In this document: piece by piece, positions 1 to 7,937 of the stretch
Layout of the letters: each line of letters starts with the position of its first letter
Position numbering within the stretch: position 1 is the first letter of the stretch
Assembly: GCF_018274385.1 (NCBI RefSeq)
Contig: NZ_JAAFYZ010000072.1
Coordinates: forward strand, 1 to 42,565
DNA length: 42,565 bases
DNA from: Catenulispora pinistramenti
GTDB taxonomy: Bacteria > Actinomycetota > Actinomycetes > Streptomycetales > Catenulisporaceae
Direction: 5' to 3'
Translations under genes and position numbers: made by a program
The notes under the pieces: generated by a model
What the model saw: the letters and a program-made list of their open reading frames with translations, nothing else
Told to the model about the DNA's origin: nothing
The model's database searches: none

Positions 1-276
1 GGCCCCCACCTCCAGCACCCGCTTGCCCGCCAACTCCGTCCCCAGCAGCCGCGCCTCGGCCTCGTCCAGCCCCTCCGGGCACCAGACAAACCGGGCATCG
101 CCCAGGAACGCACCGTGTTCGGCCTGGTATTCGTCGGCGTTGGCGTCCCACCAGCCCCGGTTCGCCCGGATCGTGGCGGAATCTGACAGGTGACGCCGGG
201 CCACTCGGACCGTATCGTTATCTTCGATTCCGGGGTCGCCGGTGTATTCCGGCGACTCTTCCGTCACATCGGTCAC
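1..276 (-). CDS. Class I SAM-dependent methyltransferase, N-terminal part (partial)
   Basis: Only about 92 codons lie in the window; the frame runs off the left edge. The visible protein contains WWDANADEYQAEHG, then FLGDARFVWCPEGLDEAEA, and ends at VLEVGA, which is the glycine-rich motif I that binds S-adenosylmethionine. This order is familiar from cytoplasmic class I methyltransferases of actinomycetes. The best start is GTG at 276 (VTDVTEE); a second in-frame GTG at 267 is possible. It is divergent from rpsA, with 330 bp between them. The substrate cannot be inferred because the rest of the protein is outside the window. Confidence 0.8.
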   Translation of the reverse strand, partial: MTDVTEESPEYTGDPGIEDNDTVRVARRHLSDSATIRANRGWWDANADEYQAEHGAFLGDARFVWCPEGLDEAEARLLGTELAGKRVLEVGA

Positions 277-415
277 AGTGCGGGCATCCTTTCCGCGGCG
301 GGTCGACTGCGGGTCGTGAGACGATCACGCAGGTTGAGACTGTAGCGGTGGGCCCGGCTCGGTGCCGTCGGCGCCGTGGGCCGACCCGGCGTCCCCGGTG
401 GGGCCGGGTATCGGA

Positions 416-445
416 TTGACCACGCGTGCGTACGACCCGTATTCT
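416..445 (+). promoter_or_regulatory. Housekeeping-type promoter for rpsA
   Basis: TTGACC at 416-421 and TATTCT at 440-445 are separated by 18 bp and match the primary-sigma consensus well. Transcription would start near 452 and give a leader of about 155 nt before the rpsA ATG. The 277-606 gap holds no other convincing gene. The long leader could host regulation by S1 itself, which is known for other bacteria but is only inference here. Confidence 0.55.
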
Positions 446-606
446 GGGCGATGCGCTGCGGGCAGGTTCTGAATCTTCTTCGCTGGACACCCGATCCTCG
501 TCGACCGTTCGGCTCTTGACTGGTGACGGACTTCTCCCAGCGCCGGCATCCCCAGCCGGTGGAGGCCGTCGCCCACAATGTGTCCGTATCCGGAGCCCCC
601 TTCCCC

Positions 607-2088
607 ATGACGAGCAGCACCGAGACCGCCCGAACGCCTCAGGTCGCCATCAACGACATCGGTTCGGCGGAGGAATTCCTCGCCGCGATCGACCAGACCA
701 TCAAGTACTTCAACGACGGCGACATCGTCGAGGGTGTCATCGTCAAGGTCGACCGGGATGAAGTCCTGCTCGACATCGGTTACAAGACCGAGGGCGTGAT
801 CCCGTCGCGGGAGCTCTCGATCAAGCACGACGTCGACCCGAACGACGTCGTCGCCGTGGGCGACCACATCGAGGCCCTCGTCCTCCAGAAGGAGGACAAG
901 GAAGGCCGCCTGATCCTGTCCAAGAAGCGCGCGCAGTACGAGCGCGCCTGGGGCACGATCGAGGAGATCAAGGAGAAGGACGGCATCGTCACCGGTACCG
1001 TCATCGAGGTCGTCAAGGGTGGTCTCATCCTGGACATCGGTCTCCGTGGCTTCCTGCCGGCCTCCCTGGTCGAGATGCGCCGCGTGCGGGACCTGCAGCC
1101 CTACGTGGGCAAGGAGCTCGAGGCCAAGATCATCGAGCTGGACAAGAACCGCAACAACGTGGTCCTGTCCCGCCGTGCCTGGCTGGAGCAGACGCAGTCC
1201 GAGGTCCGCCAGAACTTCCTCACCACCCTGCAGAAGGGCCAGGTCCGCTCCGGCGTCGTGTCGTCGATCGTGAACTTCGGCGCCTTCGTGGACCTGGGCG
1301 GCGTGGACGGCCTGGTGCACGTCTCGGAGCTGTCCTGGAAGCACATCGACCACCCCTCCGAGGTCGTCGAGGTCGGCCAGGAGGTCACGGTCGAGGTCCT
1401 GGACGTCGACATGGACCGCGAGCGCGTCTCGCTGTCCCTGAAGGCGACCATGGAGGACCCGTGGCAGACCTTCGCCCGCACCCACGCCATCGGCCAGGTC
1501 GTGCCCGGCAAGGTCACCAAGCTGGTGCCGTTCGGCGCGTTCGTCCGGGTGGACGAGGGCATCGAGGGCCTGGTCCACATCTCCGAGCTGGCCGAGCGCC
1601 ACGTGGAGGTCCCGGAGCAGGTCGTCAACGTGGGCGACGAGATCTTCGTCAAGGTCATCGACATCGACCTGGACCGCCGTCGCATCTCGCTGTCCCTGAA
1701 GCAGGCCAACGAGGGCCTGACCGGCGACATCGAGACCGACCAGTTCGACCCGGCGCTGTACGGCATGGCCGCCACCTACGACGACCAGGGCAACTACATC
1801 TACCCCGAGGGCTTCGACCCGGAGACCGGCGAGTGGCTCGAGGGTTACGACGCCCAGCGTGAGGTGTGGGAGCAGCAGTACGCCGACGCGCACACCCGGT
1901 ACGAGTCGCACCAGAAGCAGATCGCCGAGGCCCGCAAGGCCGACGCCGAGGCCGGTGTCCAGGAGAACGCCGAGGGTGCGCCCTCGTCCTACTCCTCGGG
2001 CGTGGTCGAGGAGAGCACCGGCGGTGCCCTGGCCTCCGACGAGGCCCTGGCCGCGCTGCGCGAGAAGCTGTCCGGCGGCCAGAGCTGA
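607..2088 (+). CDS. rpsA: 30S ribosomal protein S1
   Basis: This 493-residue protein binds mRNA at the 30S subunit and helps initiation. Four S1 (OB-fold) repeats are visible at roughly residues 38-106, 123-187, 208-277 and 296-365. The last two carry the typical FGAFVDL/FGAFVRV and GLVHVSEL/GLVHISEL signatures and each ends in LSLK. Four domains and an acidic, low-complexity C-terminal tail are normal for actinobacteria, whereas E. coli S1 has six domains. The chosen ATG at 607 is preceded by GGAG at 592-595 and begins MTSSTETARTPQVAIND; a longer in-frame start at 523 adds residues unlike the family. Codon use is strongly C-biased, as expected for a highly expressed gene. A loose duplication of the stop region (about 2067-2113) follows it. 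Confidence 0.98.
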   Translation: MTSSTETARTPQVAINDIGSAEEFLAAIDQTIKYFNDGDIVEGVIVKVDRDEVLLDIGYKTEGVIPSRELSIKHDVDPNDVVAVGDHIEALVLQKEDKEGRLILSKKRAQYERAWGTIEEIKEKDGIVTGTVIEVVKGGLILDIGLRGFLPASLVEMRRVRDLQPYVGKELEAKIIELDKNRNNVVLSRRAWLEQTQSEVRQNFLTTLQKGQVRSGVVSSIVNFGAFVDLGGVDGLVHVSELSWKHIDHPSEVVEVGQEVTVEVLDVDMDRERVSLSLKATMEDPWQTFARTHAIGQVVPGKVTKLVPFGAFVRVDEGIEGLVHISELAERHVEVPEQVVNVGDEIFVKVIDIDLDRRRISLSLKQANEGLTGDIETDQFDPALYGMAATYDDQGNYIYPEGFDPETGEWLEGYDAQREVWEQQYADAHTRYESHQKQIAEARKADAEAGVQENAEGAPSSYSSGVVEESTGGALASDEALAALREKLSGGQS

Positions 2089-2144
2089 GCTGTCCGGGAA
2101 ATCCGGAGGCTGAGCTTCACCGCTTTGTAACAGCATCGAGCTGA

Positions 2145-2177
2145 AATACCCCGTCTGCCTTGTGCGGGCGGGGTATT
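2145..2177 (+). terminator. Hairpin terminator after rpsA
   Basis: AATACCCCG (2145-2153) pairs perfectly with CGGGGTATT (2169-2177). The stem is extended by TCTGC/GCGGG with G-U pairs around the loop CTTGT. It lies 57 bp after the rpsA stop and is followed by a modest T-rich stretch, so it is probably the rpsA terminator. The stem is nearly symmetric and could work in both directions. Confidence 0.7.
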
Positions 2178-2180
2178 CGC

Positions 2181-2195
2181 TATTGTTTCGACGTG
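2181..2195 (+). promoter_or_regulatory. Possible -10 box and leaderless start of the MFS gene
   Basis: TATTGT at 2181-2186 fits the actinobacterial TANNNT -10 pattern and stands 6 nt before the GTG at 2193. No ribosome binding site is visible before that GTG. The arrangement fits a leaderless transcript starting at the initiation codon, which is common in actinomycetes. The -35 would lie inside the rpsA terminator. Confidence 0.35.
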
Positions 2196-3455
2196 TATTT
2201 GACGGGATCCAGAACCGCCAAGCGCATCCAGGAAACCAGGAGCACGCGGGAGCGGGTCCCGTTCAACGTCAAGATGCTGGGCACCGTGAGCCTGCTGACG
2301 GACGTCTCCTCGGAGATGCTGGTCGCGGTGGTCGGCTACTACTTGCTCAACGTCCTCCACGAGACCCCGACGGCGATCGGGTTCCTGGACGGCCTCTACA
2401 ACGGCATCCCCGCGCTGCTCGCCATCCCGGCGGCGTACCTGTCCGACCGCTGGCAGCGTAAGAAGCTCCTCGCGGGGATCGGCTACGGCGCCTCCGCGGT
2501 GACCAAACTAGGGTTCCCCGTGGTCGGGCCCTCCTTCGGCGGACTGAGCGGGCTCCTCAGCGCGGACCGCTTCGGCAAGGGTCTGCGTTCCGCCCCGCGC
2601 GACGCACTCATCTCCCTGTCGTCCCCGCCGCAGATCCTGGGCCGCTCGTTCGGCGTGCACCGCATGCTCGACAACATCGGCGCCGCCACCGGCCCGCTCA
2701 TCGCCTCCTTCGTCCTGCTGTGGACGACGAAGTTCGGCACGGAGCGTAAAGCGTTCGACGCCCTGTTCATCATCTCCTTCTGTGTCGCGGCCATCGGCCT
2801 GGTGGTGTTCTGCCTCTACGTGGCCGACCACAAGGACGAGTTGCGGGAACGTTCCGAGACGTCGCTGCGCGCGGCCTTCGGACTGCTCCGACAGGTGTGG
2901 TTCATCCGTACGGGGATCGCTGTAGCGCTGTTGGGACTCGCATGGGTGAGCGACACCTTCGTGTACCTGACGCTCCAGCACCGGATGGCCCTCAGCGCTT
3001 CCGAGTACGCGTTGCTCGCTACCGGCACCATGGGCATGTTCGTCCTCATGGCCATCCCCGTGGGCCGCCTCGCGGACCGCGTGGGGCGCTGGAAGGTGTT
3101 CGTCGTCGGGCACCTCCTGTTGGTCGTCGCTTATGCGTTGCTGGCTACGAACGTCCCTAACGGATTCCTTTTGGTCTCCGCACTCCTGCTTCCCGGCATC
3201 GCCTACGCGGCCACTGACGGCGTACTGATGGCCTATTGCGGCCCGCGCATCCCGGCCGCGCTGCGTACCTCCGGGCTCGCGGTGATGCAGTCGATCGGTG
3301 CGGTCGCCGGGTTCGTGTCGTCCGTCGCGTTCGGCACGGCTTGGTCGCACACCGATCCCAAGACCGTCATGCTCTGGTTCTCCGGTGCCATGGCCGTCGC
3401 CATCACCGTCTCCACGCTCCTGGTGTCGCCGTGGAAGGACAGCTCCGATGGCTGA
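2193..3455 (+). CDS. MFS transporter
   Basis: This predicted inner-membrane protein of about 420 residues has the length and periodic hydrophobic segments of a 12-helix major facilitator. The loop between helices 2 and 3 reads YLSDRWQRKKLL, close to the family's GxLaDrxGrkxxL motif, and the second half repeats it as GRLADRVGRWKVF. Those two loops support the assignment; the substrate is unknown. The start is uncertain: the frame opens inside the rpsA terminator and GTG 2193 is preferred because a -10-like box precedes it closely. Another option is TTG at 2199. The 3' end overlaps the next gene by 8 bp (its ATG is at 3448), so the two are probably translated together. Confidence 0.85.
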   Translation: MYLTGSRTAKRIQETRSTRERVPFNVKMLGTVSLLTDVSSEMLVAVVGYYLLNVLHETPTAIGFLDGLYNGIPALLAIPAAYLSDRWQRKKLLAGIGYGASAVTKLGFPVVGPSFGGLSGLLSADRFGKGLRSAPRDALISLSSPPQILGRSFGVHRMLDNIGAATGPLIASFVLLWTTKFGTERKAFDALFIISFCVAAIGLVVFCLYVADHKDELRERSETSLRAAFGLLRQVWFIRTGIAVALLGLAWVSDTFVYLTLQHRMALSASEYALLATGTMGMFVLMAIPVGRLADRVGRWKVFVVGHLLLVVAYALLATNVPNGFLLVSALLLPGIAYAATDGVLMAYCGPRIPAALRTSGLAVMQSIGAVAGFVSSVAFGTAWSHTDPKTVMLWFSGAMAVAITVSTLLVSPWKDSSDG

Positions 3456-4470
3456 GGCCGGGGCGGAGCTGCCCCGCGACAACCGGGCCAAGATCCTGAT
3501 CTCCTCGATCGCGGTGCTGCTGGTGGTCGCCGTGGCGGCCGGGGTGACCGCGTTCCTGGGGCGCTCGACGAAGCGGGCCGGCATCAGCGGCGGCTTCACG
3601 GTCGCCGCCGGGCAGCTGACGTACCGGTCGATGGTGCAGGGTCCGGACTTCGGCAAAGTCGTGGAGCTCCCCACCGGGGCGGCGTCGAACGCGGTGCCGA
3701 TGGTTTCCAGCGTGCAGTGCGAGCGGTCCTATACGGCTTCCGGCGTACTGCTCTGCCTCCAGTCCGAGGGCAACCTCATCAGCCAGCCCTATGCGGAGGT
3801 CTACAACAGTTCTTTCAAACAGATCAAGAAGCTCGCGATCACCGGTACGCCGAACCGTGCGCGGCTGTCTGCAGACGGTCGTATGGCCGCCTGGACGACC
3901 TTCGTAACCGGGGACTCTTATACGCAGCCCGGCGCATCTACCCGCGCATCGATCCTGGACCTTAAGACGGGGGCGTACGTCGACTCTCTAGAGAACTTCA
4001 ACTCCTACGTGGACGGGAAGCTCTATAAGGCGGTCGACATCAACATCTGGGGCGTCACCTTCACCGCCGACGACAACACCTTCTACGCCACGATGGGCAG
4101 CAACGGTAATACGTGGCTCATGAAGGGCGACTTCAAGGCGCAGACGCTGACCTCCCTGCGAGAGAACGTGGAGTGCCCCTCGTTGTCCCCGGACGGGACC
4201 CGCCTGGTCTTCAAGAAGCGCGTCTCCGACGACATCCGCCACCCCTGGCGCTTCACCGTGCTGAACCTGGCCACCATGCAGGAGACCCCGCTGGCCGAGA
4301 CCCGCAGCGTCGACGACCAGGCGGCGTGGCTGGACGACAACACCGTCATGTACGCGGTCCCGCACGACGACGACCCCGGGAGTGACCTGTACGCTGTGCC
4401 CGCCGACGGCACCGGCGTGCCGCGGCTGCTCGCCCCCAACGGGATGTCCCCGTCCGTCACCTCCGGGTGA
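3448..4470 (+). CDS. Membrane-anchored beta-propeller-like (TolB/PD40-type) protein
   Basis: The 340-residue protein has a short charged N-terminus, one hydrophobic segment at about residues 17-37, and a long extracellular part. That part holds blade-like repeats such as NRARLSADGRMAAW, VECPSLSPDGTRLVF and DDQAAWLDDNTVMYA, which resemble the PD40/TolB 'SPDG' blades. It is most likely a single-pass anchored propeller that binds a ligand or protein outside the membrane; no catalytic motif is seen. It overlaps the MFS gene, so a transport-associated role is plausible but unproven. GC-rich repeats follow its stop, including two CCGCGG boxes at about 4493-4512. Confidence 0.7.
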   Translation: MAEAGAELPRDNRAKILISSIAVLLVVAVAAGVTAFLGRSTKRAGISGGFTVAAGQLTYRSMVQGPDFGKVVELPTGAASNAVPMVSSVQCERSYTASGVLLCLQSEGNLISQPYAEVYNSSFKQIKKLAITGTPNRARLSADGRMAAWTTFVTGDSYTQPGASTRASILDLKTGAYVDSLENFNSYVDGKLYKAVDINIWGVTFTADDNTFYATMGSNGNTWLMKGDFKAQTLTSLRENVECPSLSPDGTRLVFKKRVSDDIRHPWRFTVLNLATMQETPLAETRSVDDQAAWLDDNTVMYAVPHDDDPGSDLYAVPADGTGVPRLLAPNGMSPSVTSG

Positions 4471-4581
4471 GGCGGGGGAGCGGGGCCCGGGGCCGCGGAG
4501 GGCATGCCGCGGAAGCCCAGGGGGTGCGGAGCCGGTCCGAAGGCTTCTCGTCGCGCTCACCGATTCGATAGGTTGCCAAGC

Positions 4582-5517
4582 ATGCGGACCCTTACGACCC
4601 CGGCCCCGGTTCCGGGCCCGGCCTCGGCACGCCGGACCCTGACACGCATATCCGCGCTCGGCCTCGCCTGCGCGGCGGCCCTGGCGCTGGCCGCGTGCTC
4701 CGGCGGCGGCTCGTCGAAGAAGGGCTCGTCGAGCACCAGCACCGCCGCCGGCTCGTTCCCCGGCGCCCAGTCGTCCAGCTCGGCGAGCCCCCAGCCCAGC
4801 TTCGACCCGGCGGCCGGCCCCACGATGACCCCGGCCCAGCTGCCGAAGAACTGCGACGGCCTGGTCACCGACGCGGACATGCAGCTGGCCCTGGGCAACC
4901 CGGTGAACGGCGGCGACTACTTCCAGCCCTTCCAGCCGACGGCCGCCAAGCAACTGGGCCGGGTGGTGTGCCAGTACGGCATCGTCCAGGACAGCACCGG
5001 CAAGATCACCAGCAACCAGATCGAGATCCAGCTGGCCATCTACGCCGACGCCGCCACCGCCCAGAGCCACGGCGCCGCCACCGTCGGCACCCTGGCCGGC
5101 CAGGGCGACCAGTACGCGCCGATCTCGGTAGCCGGGCACCCCGCCACCTACGTCACCGAGGCAGGCAAGGACGCCATCCTGGTGATGTACGACGGCAACC
5201 GCACCTTCCTGATCACCACCCAGGAGGCGCTGATCAAGGGCGACGACGCGAAGAACTTCACCCTCAAGATCGCCGAGGCGCTGTACAAGCACACCACGCC
5301 GACCCCGCCGCCCACCACACCCAGCACCGGCGCCCCCGGCGCGAACACTGCCCCCGGCACCCCGGCCTCAGGAGCCCCCAGCGCACCCGCCGGACAGCCC
5401 TCCGCGCCAGCGGGGCAGCCTTCAGCTCCGGCAGGTCAGCCCTCCGCCCCAGCCGGACAGCCCTCGGCTCCGGCAGGTCAGCCCTCCGCCCCGCCGAGCT
5501 CCGCACCCGCTGACTAA
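4582..5517 (+). CDS. Lipoprotein with proline-rich repeat tail
   Basis: The 311-residue product starts with RR, a hydrophobic stretch and the lipobox LAAC, so Cys39 should be lipidated and the protein held outside the membrane. A Ser/Gly/Lys-rich linker leads to a globular domain (about residues 85-235) with two cysteines in NCDGL and VCQYG, broadly like DUF3558-type actinobacterial lipoproteins. The C-terminus is low complexity: TPTPPPTTP and then five copies of SAPAGQP, which looks like a wall-spanning or flexible spacer. ATG 4582 is chosen because it directly precedes the signal peptide. The tail continues in another frame after the stop (see the next entries). Function is unknown. Confidence 0.8.
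   Translation: MRTLTTPAPVPGPASARRTLTRISALGLACAAALALAACSGGGSSKKGSSSTSTAAGSFPGAQSSSSASPQPSFDPAAGPTMTPAQLPKNCDGLVTDADMQLALGNPVNGGDYFQPFQPTAAKQLGRVVCQYGIVQDSTGKITSNQIEIQLAIYADAATAQSHGAATVGTLAGQGDQYAPISVAGHPATYVTEAGKDAILVMYDGNRTFLITTQEALIKGDDAKNFTLKIAEALYKHTTPTPPPTTPSTGAPGANTAPGTPASGAPSAPAGQPSAPAGQPSAPAGQPSAPAGQPSAPAGQPSAPPSSAPAD
5380..5484 (+). repeat. 21-bp coding tandem repeat (5 units, SAPAGQP)
   Basis: Five in-frame 21-bp units run at 5380-5400, 5401-5421, 5422-5442, 5443-5463 and 5464-5484, and a partial unit leads to the stop. Units 3 and 5 differ at one base, which suggests recent copying of a two-unit block. The array encodes the proline-rich tail of the lipoprotein. Confidence 0.9.
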
Positions 5518-5700
5518 CGGCTCGGTGCCAGTAGTAGGCAACCTGCTGCCCTTGCCGGTCAGCTGCCGCTTCGGCCGGACAACCTTCGATGTCGCCCAGC
5601 TCGGCGCTTGCCGGGCAAGCTCCTCGCCTGCCCGGGCAGCCTCCTGCTCTGGCCCGATCGGCTTTCCGTGCCGGCCGGCTTGGGGCTCGCCGGGCACGGG
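5518..5700 (+). repeat. Decayed, frameshifted continuation of the lipoprotein repeat
   Basis: No gene is supported here. Reading in the frame of position 5589, the sequence gives SAGQPSM, SPSSALAGQAP and RLPGQPPA, which are clear relatives of the SAPAGQP units upstream. The array therefore once extended at least 130 bp further and was cut off by a stop and a frameshift. The left terminal repeat of the IS630 relic follows at 5702. Confidence 0.6.
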
Positions 5701-5701
5701 C

Positions 5702-5727
5702 TAGTGCCGCGTCAGGCAACGTTCGCC
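5702..5727 (+). repeat. IS630-type left terminal inverted repeat
   Basis: The 26 bp here match the inverse of 7870-7895 with only 2 differences and start at a TA dinucleotide. The match to the transposase end region identifies it as the outer left end of the element. Confidence 0.8.
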
Positions 5728-5778
5728 CTGTCGGTGTGGTGAGTCCCGCCGCCAGGGTAGATGTATCAGACTTGGTTG

Positions 5779-6751
5779 ATGGCGGAACGGGTTCAGGTTC
5801 GCGAGATCGATGACGACGAGGGTGGTCGGCTGTTGCGGATAGTGCGGCGGGGCACCGGGTCGGTGGTGACCTGGCGTCGGGCGCAGATGGTGTTGTTGTC
5901 GGCGCAGAGGATGTCCGTAGCGAAGATCGCGAAGTCCAAGCCGGTCGAGCACGCACTACCGTTCTCGACCTGGAGCCTGTCCAGACTCGCGGACTTCCTG
6001 GTCACCGAGGGGTGGTCGACGACATCTCCCACGAGGGCCTTCGGGTCCTGCTCCGTGACGAAGGCGTCTCCTTTCAACGCATAAAGACCTGGAAGACCTC
6101 CAAAGACCCTGATTACGCGACGAAGAAGGCCAGAGTCGAGCACCTGTACGCGATCGCCGACGGCGAGGTGATACCAGAGCTCGGCGAACCGGCGATCGTG
6201 TTCTGCCTGGACGAGTTCGGGCCGCTCAACCTCATGGCACTGGGCCGAGCGCGGCGGCAGGCACAAAGACCCTGACCGGAAGCCGCGCCCGCGACGCCGG
6301 GCCACCTACAACCCGCAACGACGGGGTCCGGCACCTGTTCGCGGCCTACGACCTGGCGCGAGACCACCTGTTCGGGCACGTCAAGCCTCGCAAGAAGCGC
6401 ACGCAGTTCCTGGAGTTCTGCCGTTCCTTGCGCACCCTCTACCCCGCCGACGTGCGGATCGCGATCGTGTGCGACAACTTCTCCCTGCACCTGACCACCA
6501 AGCGGTGCCGCCGAGTCGCGGACTGGGCTGAGGCTAACAACGTCGAGATCGCCTACACCCCGACCAACTCGTCATGGCTCAACCGCATCGAAGCCCAGTT
6601 CACAGCCTTGCGCTACTTCGCACTGGACGGCACCGACCACCGTAGCCACAAGGAGCAGGGCAGCATCATCCGGCGCCACATCATCTGGCGGAACCGTCAT
6701 GCCGACGATGCCTGCCTGCGGAAGATCGTCAGCCGGGCCAACGTTGCCTGA
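5779..6751 (+). pseudogene. IS630-family transposase, frameshifted and internally deleted
   Basis: Three frames together read as one DDE transposase. The first (from 5779) begins MAERVQVREIDDDEG and covers the N-terminal helix-turn-helix, but jumps from VAKIA straight to KSKPVEH, so tens of residues of the DNA-binding region look missing. The second frame (from about 6012) holds DDISHEGLRVLL through VFCLDEFGPLNL, with the first catalytic Asp. The third carries IAIVCDNFS with the second Asp and SSWLNRIEAQF with the catalytic Glu, and ends RANVA at 6751. All three acidic residues remain, but at least two frameshifts and the deletion should inactivate it. The last codons overlap the terminal repeat sequence. 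Confidence 0.85.
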
Positions 6752-6766
6752 CCGGCGAGACAGGAC

Positions 6767-7127
6767 TCACGTGCCAGGTAGATACGCCTCACCGGACTGT
6801 GGATCCCATATGGCCAGCTGGTACTTCTTGGCGAGATCCTCGATGGTCGCGATCGCCTGAGTGTAGCGGGAGAAGCTCAAGCACATGAACACGTGGTCGA
6901 TACCGACCGCCAGCGGCGTTGACATCCACGGCGAGTCGGGGCCGTAAGGCGCACCGATCGGGGAAGACCGCTCGAAGTCCCTCGTAGAACCCGACGATTC
7001 GATCATCAAATTCTCCCTCGACATGGCTTCCCGACTGACAACGCTCAAACATGGTCCGGACAGCCAAAGCGTCGGCTGACTCGTCCATTGCAAAGACCGC
7101 GAGATCGAAACTCACAGACGCCATCAT
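6767..7127 (-). pseudogene. Frameshifted small conserved cytoplasmic protein
   Basis: Two overlapping frames make one protein. From ATG 7127 the product reads MMASVSFDLAVFAMDESAD, then MFERCQSG and a stretch ending GLRAVFPD; the other frame continues GAPYGPDSPWMSTPLAVGI, then DHVFMCLSFSRYT and stops at 6767. The frame changes near 6955-6965. The combined sequence resembles small actinomycete proteins of unknown function that start with SFDLAVLAMDESADA and contain DSPWM. It lies between the transposase relic and one of its end repeats, so it was probably trapped there and has decayed. No function is known. Confidence 0.6.
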
Positions 7128-7155
7128 CCACGGTCAACACACAGCCGGCCCACAG

Positions 7156-7181
7156 GGCAGACGTTGCTTGCTACGGCACTA
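7156..7181 (-). repeat. Additional IS630-type right end (degenerate)
   Basis: These 26 bp match the repeat at 7870-7895 at 22 positions and also end in the GGCACTA terminus. It could mark the right end of an older, shorter element running from 5702. Confidence 0.65.
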
Positions 7182-7869
7182 GCCACCGACCCGCCGCCAC
7201 ACCCTTACCGGCAGCCGTACCAACCAACCGGTGTCCTCGGACCCTTCGATTGCCATTCTTCCGGTCGGTTTTCGGTTCGTTCCCCTCGGTCGCGTCGGCA
7301 GGGCTTCGCCTACAGTGCCGGTGGCCGGGGGTCAAGTTCGCGCTATCAAAAACCGCCGCCTACCTGCATGTCCGCCGCGCGCGGACTTTACCCCCGGACA
7401 CCGGTGCTGTACCCCCCGGGCTGACGACGCGACCGAGGGGAACGGACCGCACCACCCCACAAACCACAGCCGCTGAGACTCACCCAGCCACCCGAGGGAA
7501 CCGCGCTAGTTTCCCTGAGGTTGCCGAGGCCCGCCGGAGGCCCGGCCCTTCATCATGGGTTTGACCTTGATCTTGCTGTTGATCTTGCTTGTGCCCTTGC
7601 TCCGACTTGCCGGAGTTGAAGAGGCCTGAGGTGCGCCGGGGTTGTGAACGCGAAAACCGGCAGCCGACAAACACACCCACCACCCCGAACCCCGAACCGG
7701 CACAACTATGACCGAAGGCCGTAAAAAGCTTTGAAATCCACAGACTAACCGCAACCTGGCCCGCAAACTCCACCCCCCAGCAAACTCCACCGCCAACGGA
7801 TCCCGCCCGCCGACCGGCACATCGCGAACCACATCGCGGACTCCCGCCCGAGCAAAGCGCGAACTCCCA
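7182..7869. other. Gene-free stretch inside the IS relic
   Basis: This interval has lower GC and atypical composition. Open frames on both strands are short, low in complexity and lack the codon bias of the neighbours. One leftward frame (7506-7874) ends with a Lys/Gln-rich tail but has no recognisable domain or start signal. I see no supported gene; it is best read as debris from insertions. Confidence 0.5.
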
Positions 7870-7895
7870 GGCAAACGTTGCCTGACACGGCACTA
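7870..7895 (-). repeat. IS630-type right terminal inverted repeat
   Basis: The reverse complement matches the left end at 5702-5727 with 2 differences, and it closes with TA at 7894-7895. Its inner part (GCAAACGTTGCCTGA) would encode ANVA-stop, the same ending as the transposase relic at 6737-6751, so it may be the tail of a second, otherwise lost copy. Confidence 0.8.
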
Positions 7896-7932
7896 ACGAC
7901 TAACGACTAACGACTAACGACTAACGACTAAG
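7893..7932. repeat. Heptamer tandem repeat CTAACGA x5
   Basis: Five perfect copies run from 7893 to 7927, followed by a partial CTAAG. The first unit overlaps the last three bases of the IS right end. The array ends 6 bp before the TAA of the leftward SDR gene. Each unit carries TAA on the plus strand and TAG on the minus strand, so stops occur in every frame of both strands. Confidence 0.95.
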
Positions 7933-7937
7933 AGGTC

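Larger units (their letters stand above)
5702..7895. mobile_element. IS630-family relic region with multiple terminal repeats
   Basis: A 26-bp left end starts with TA at 5702 (TAGTGCCGCGTCAGGCAACG). Its inverse occurs almost exactly at 7870-7895 (TTGCCTGACACGGCACTA), again at 7156-7181 with 4 mismatches to that copy, and partially at about 6738-6753. IS630/Tc1-type elements insert at TA and keep TA at both ends, as seen at 5702 and 7894. Between the ends lie a broken transposase, a frameshifted non-transposase gene and about 690 bp with no convincing gene. It is either one element with captured DNA or several nested, decayed copies. Confidence 0.7.

Noticed and set aside
325-2136. 603-codon leftward open frame opposite rpsA
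   Set aside because: It is antisense to the highly conserved rpsA; its Val/Leu/Asp-rich translation is the mirror of C-biased codons and has no family resemblance.
5527-5545. Possible further copy of the IS left end (GTGCC...GGCAAC)
   Set aside because: Only the outer and inner pentamers match and the spacing is off by one, so it may be chance or part of the decayed lipoprotein repeat.
7506-7874. 122-codon leftward frame in the IS relic
   Set aside because: Composition is unlike real genes here, it overlaps the terminal repeat, and no start signal or domain is visible.
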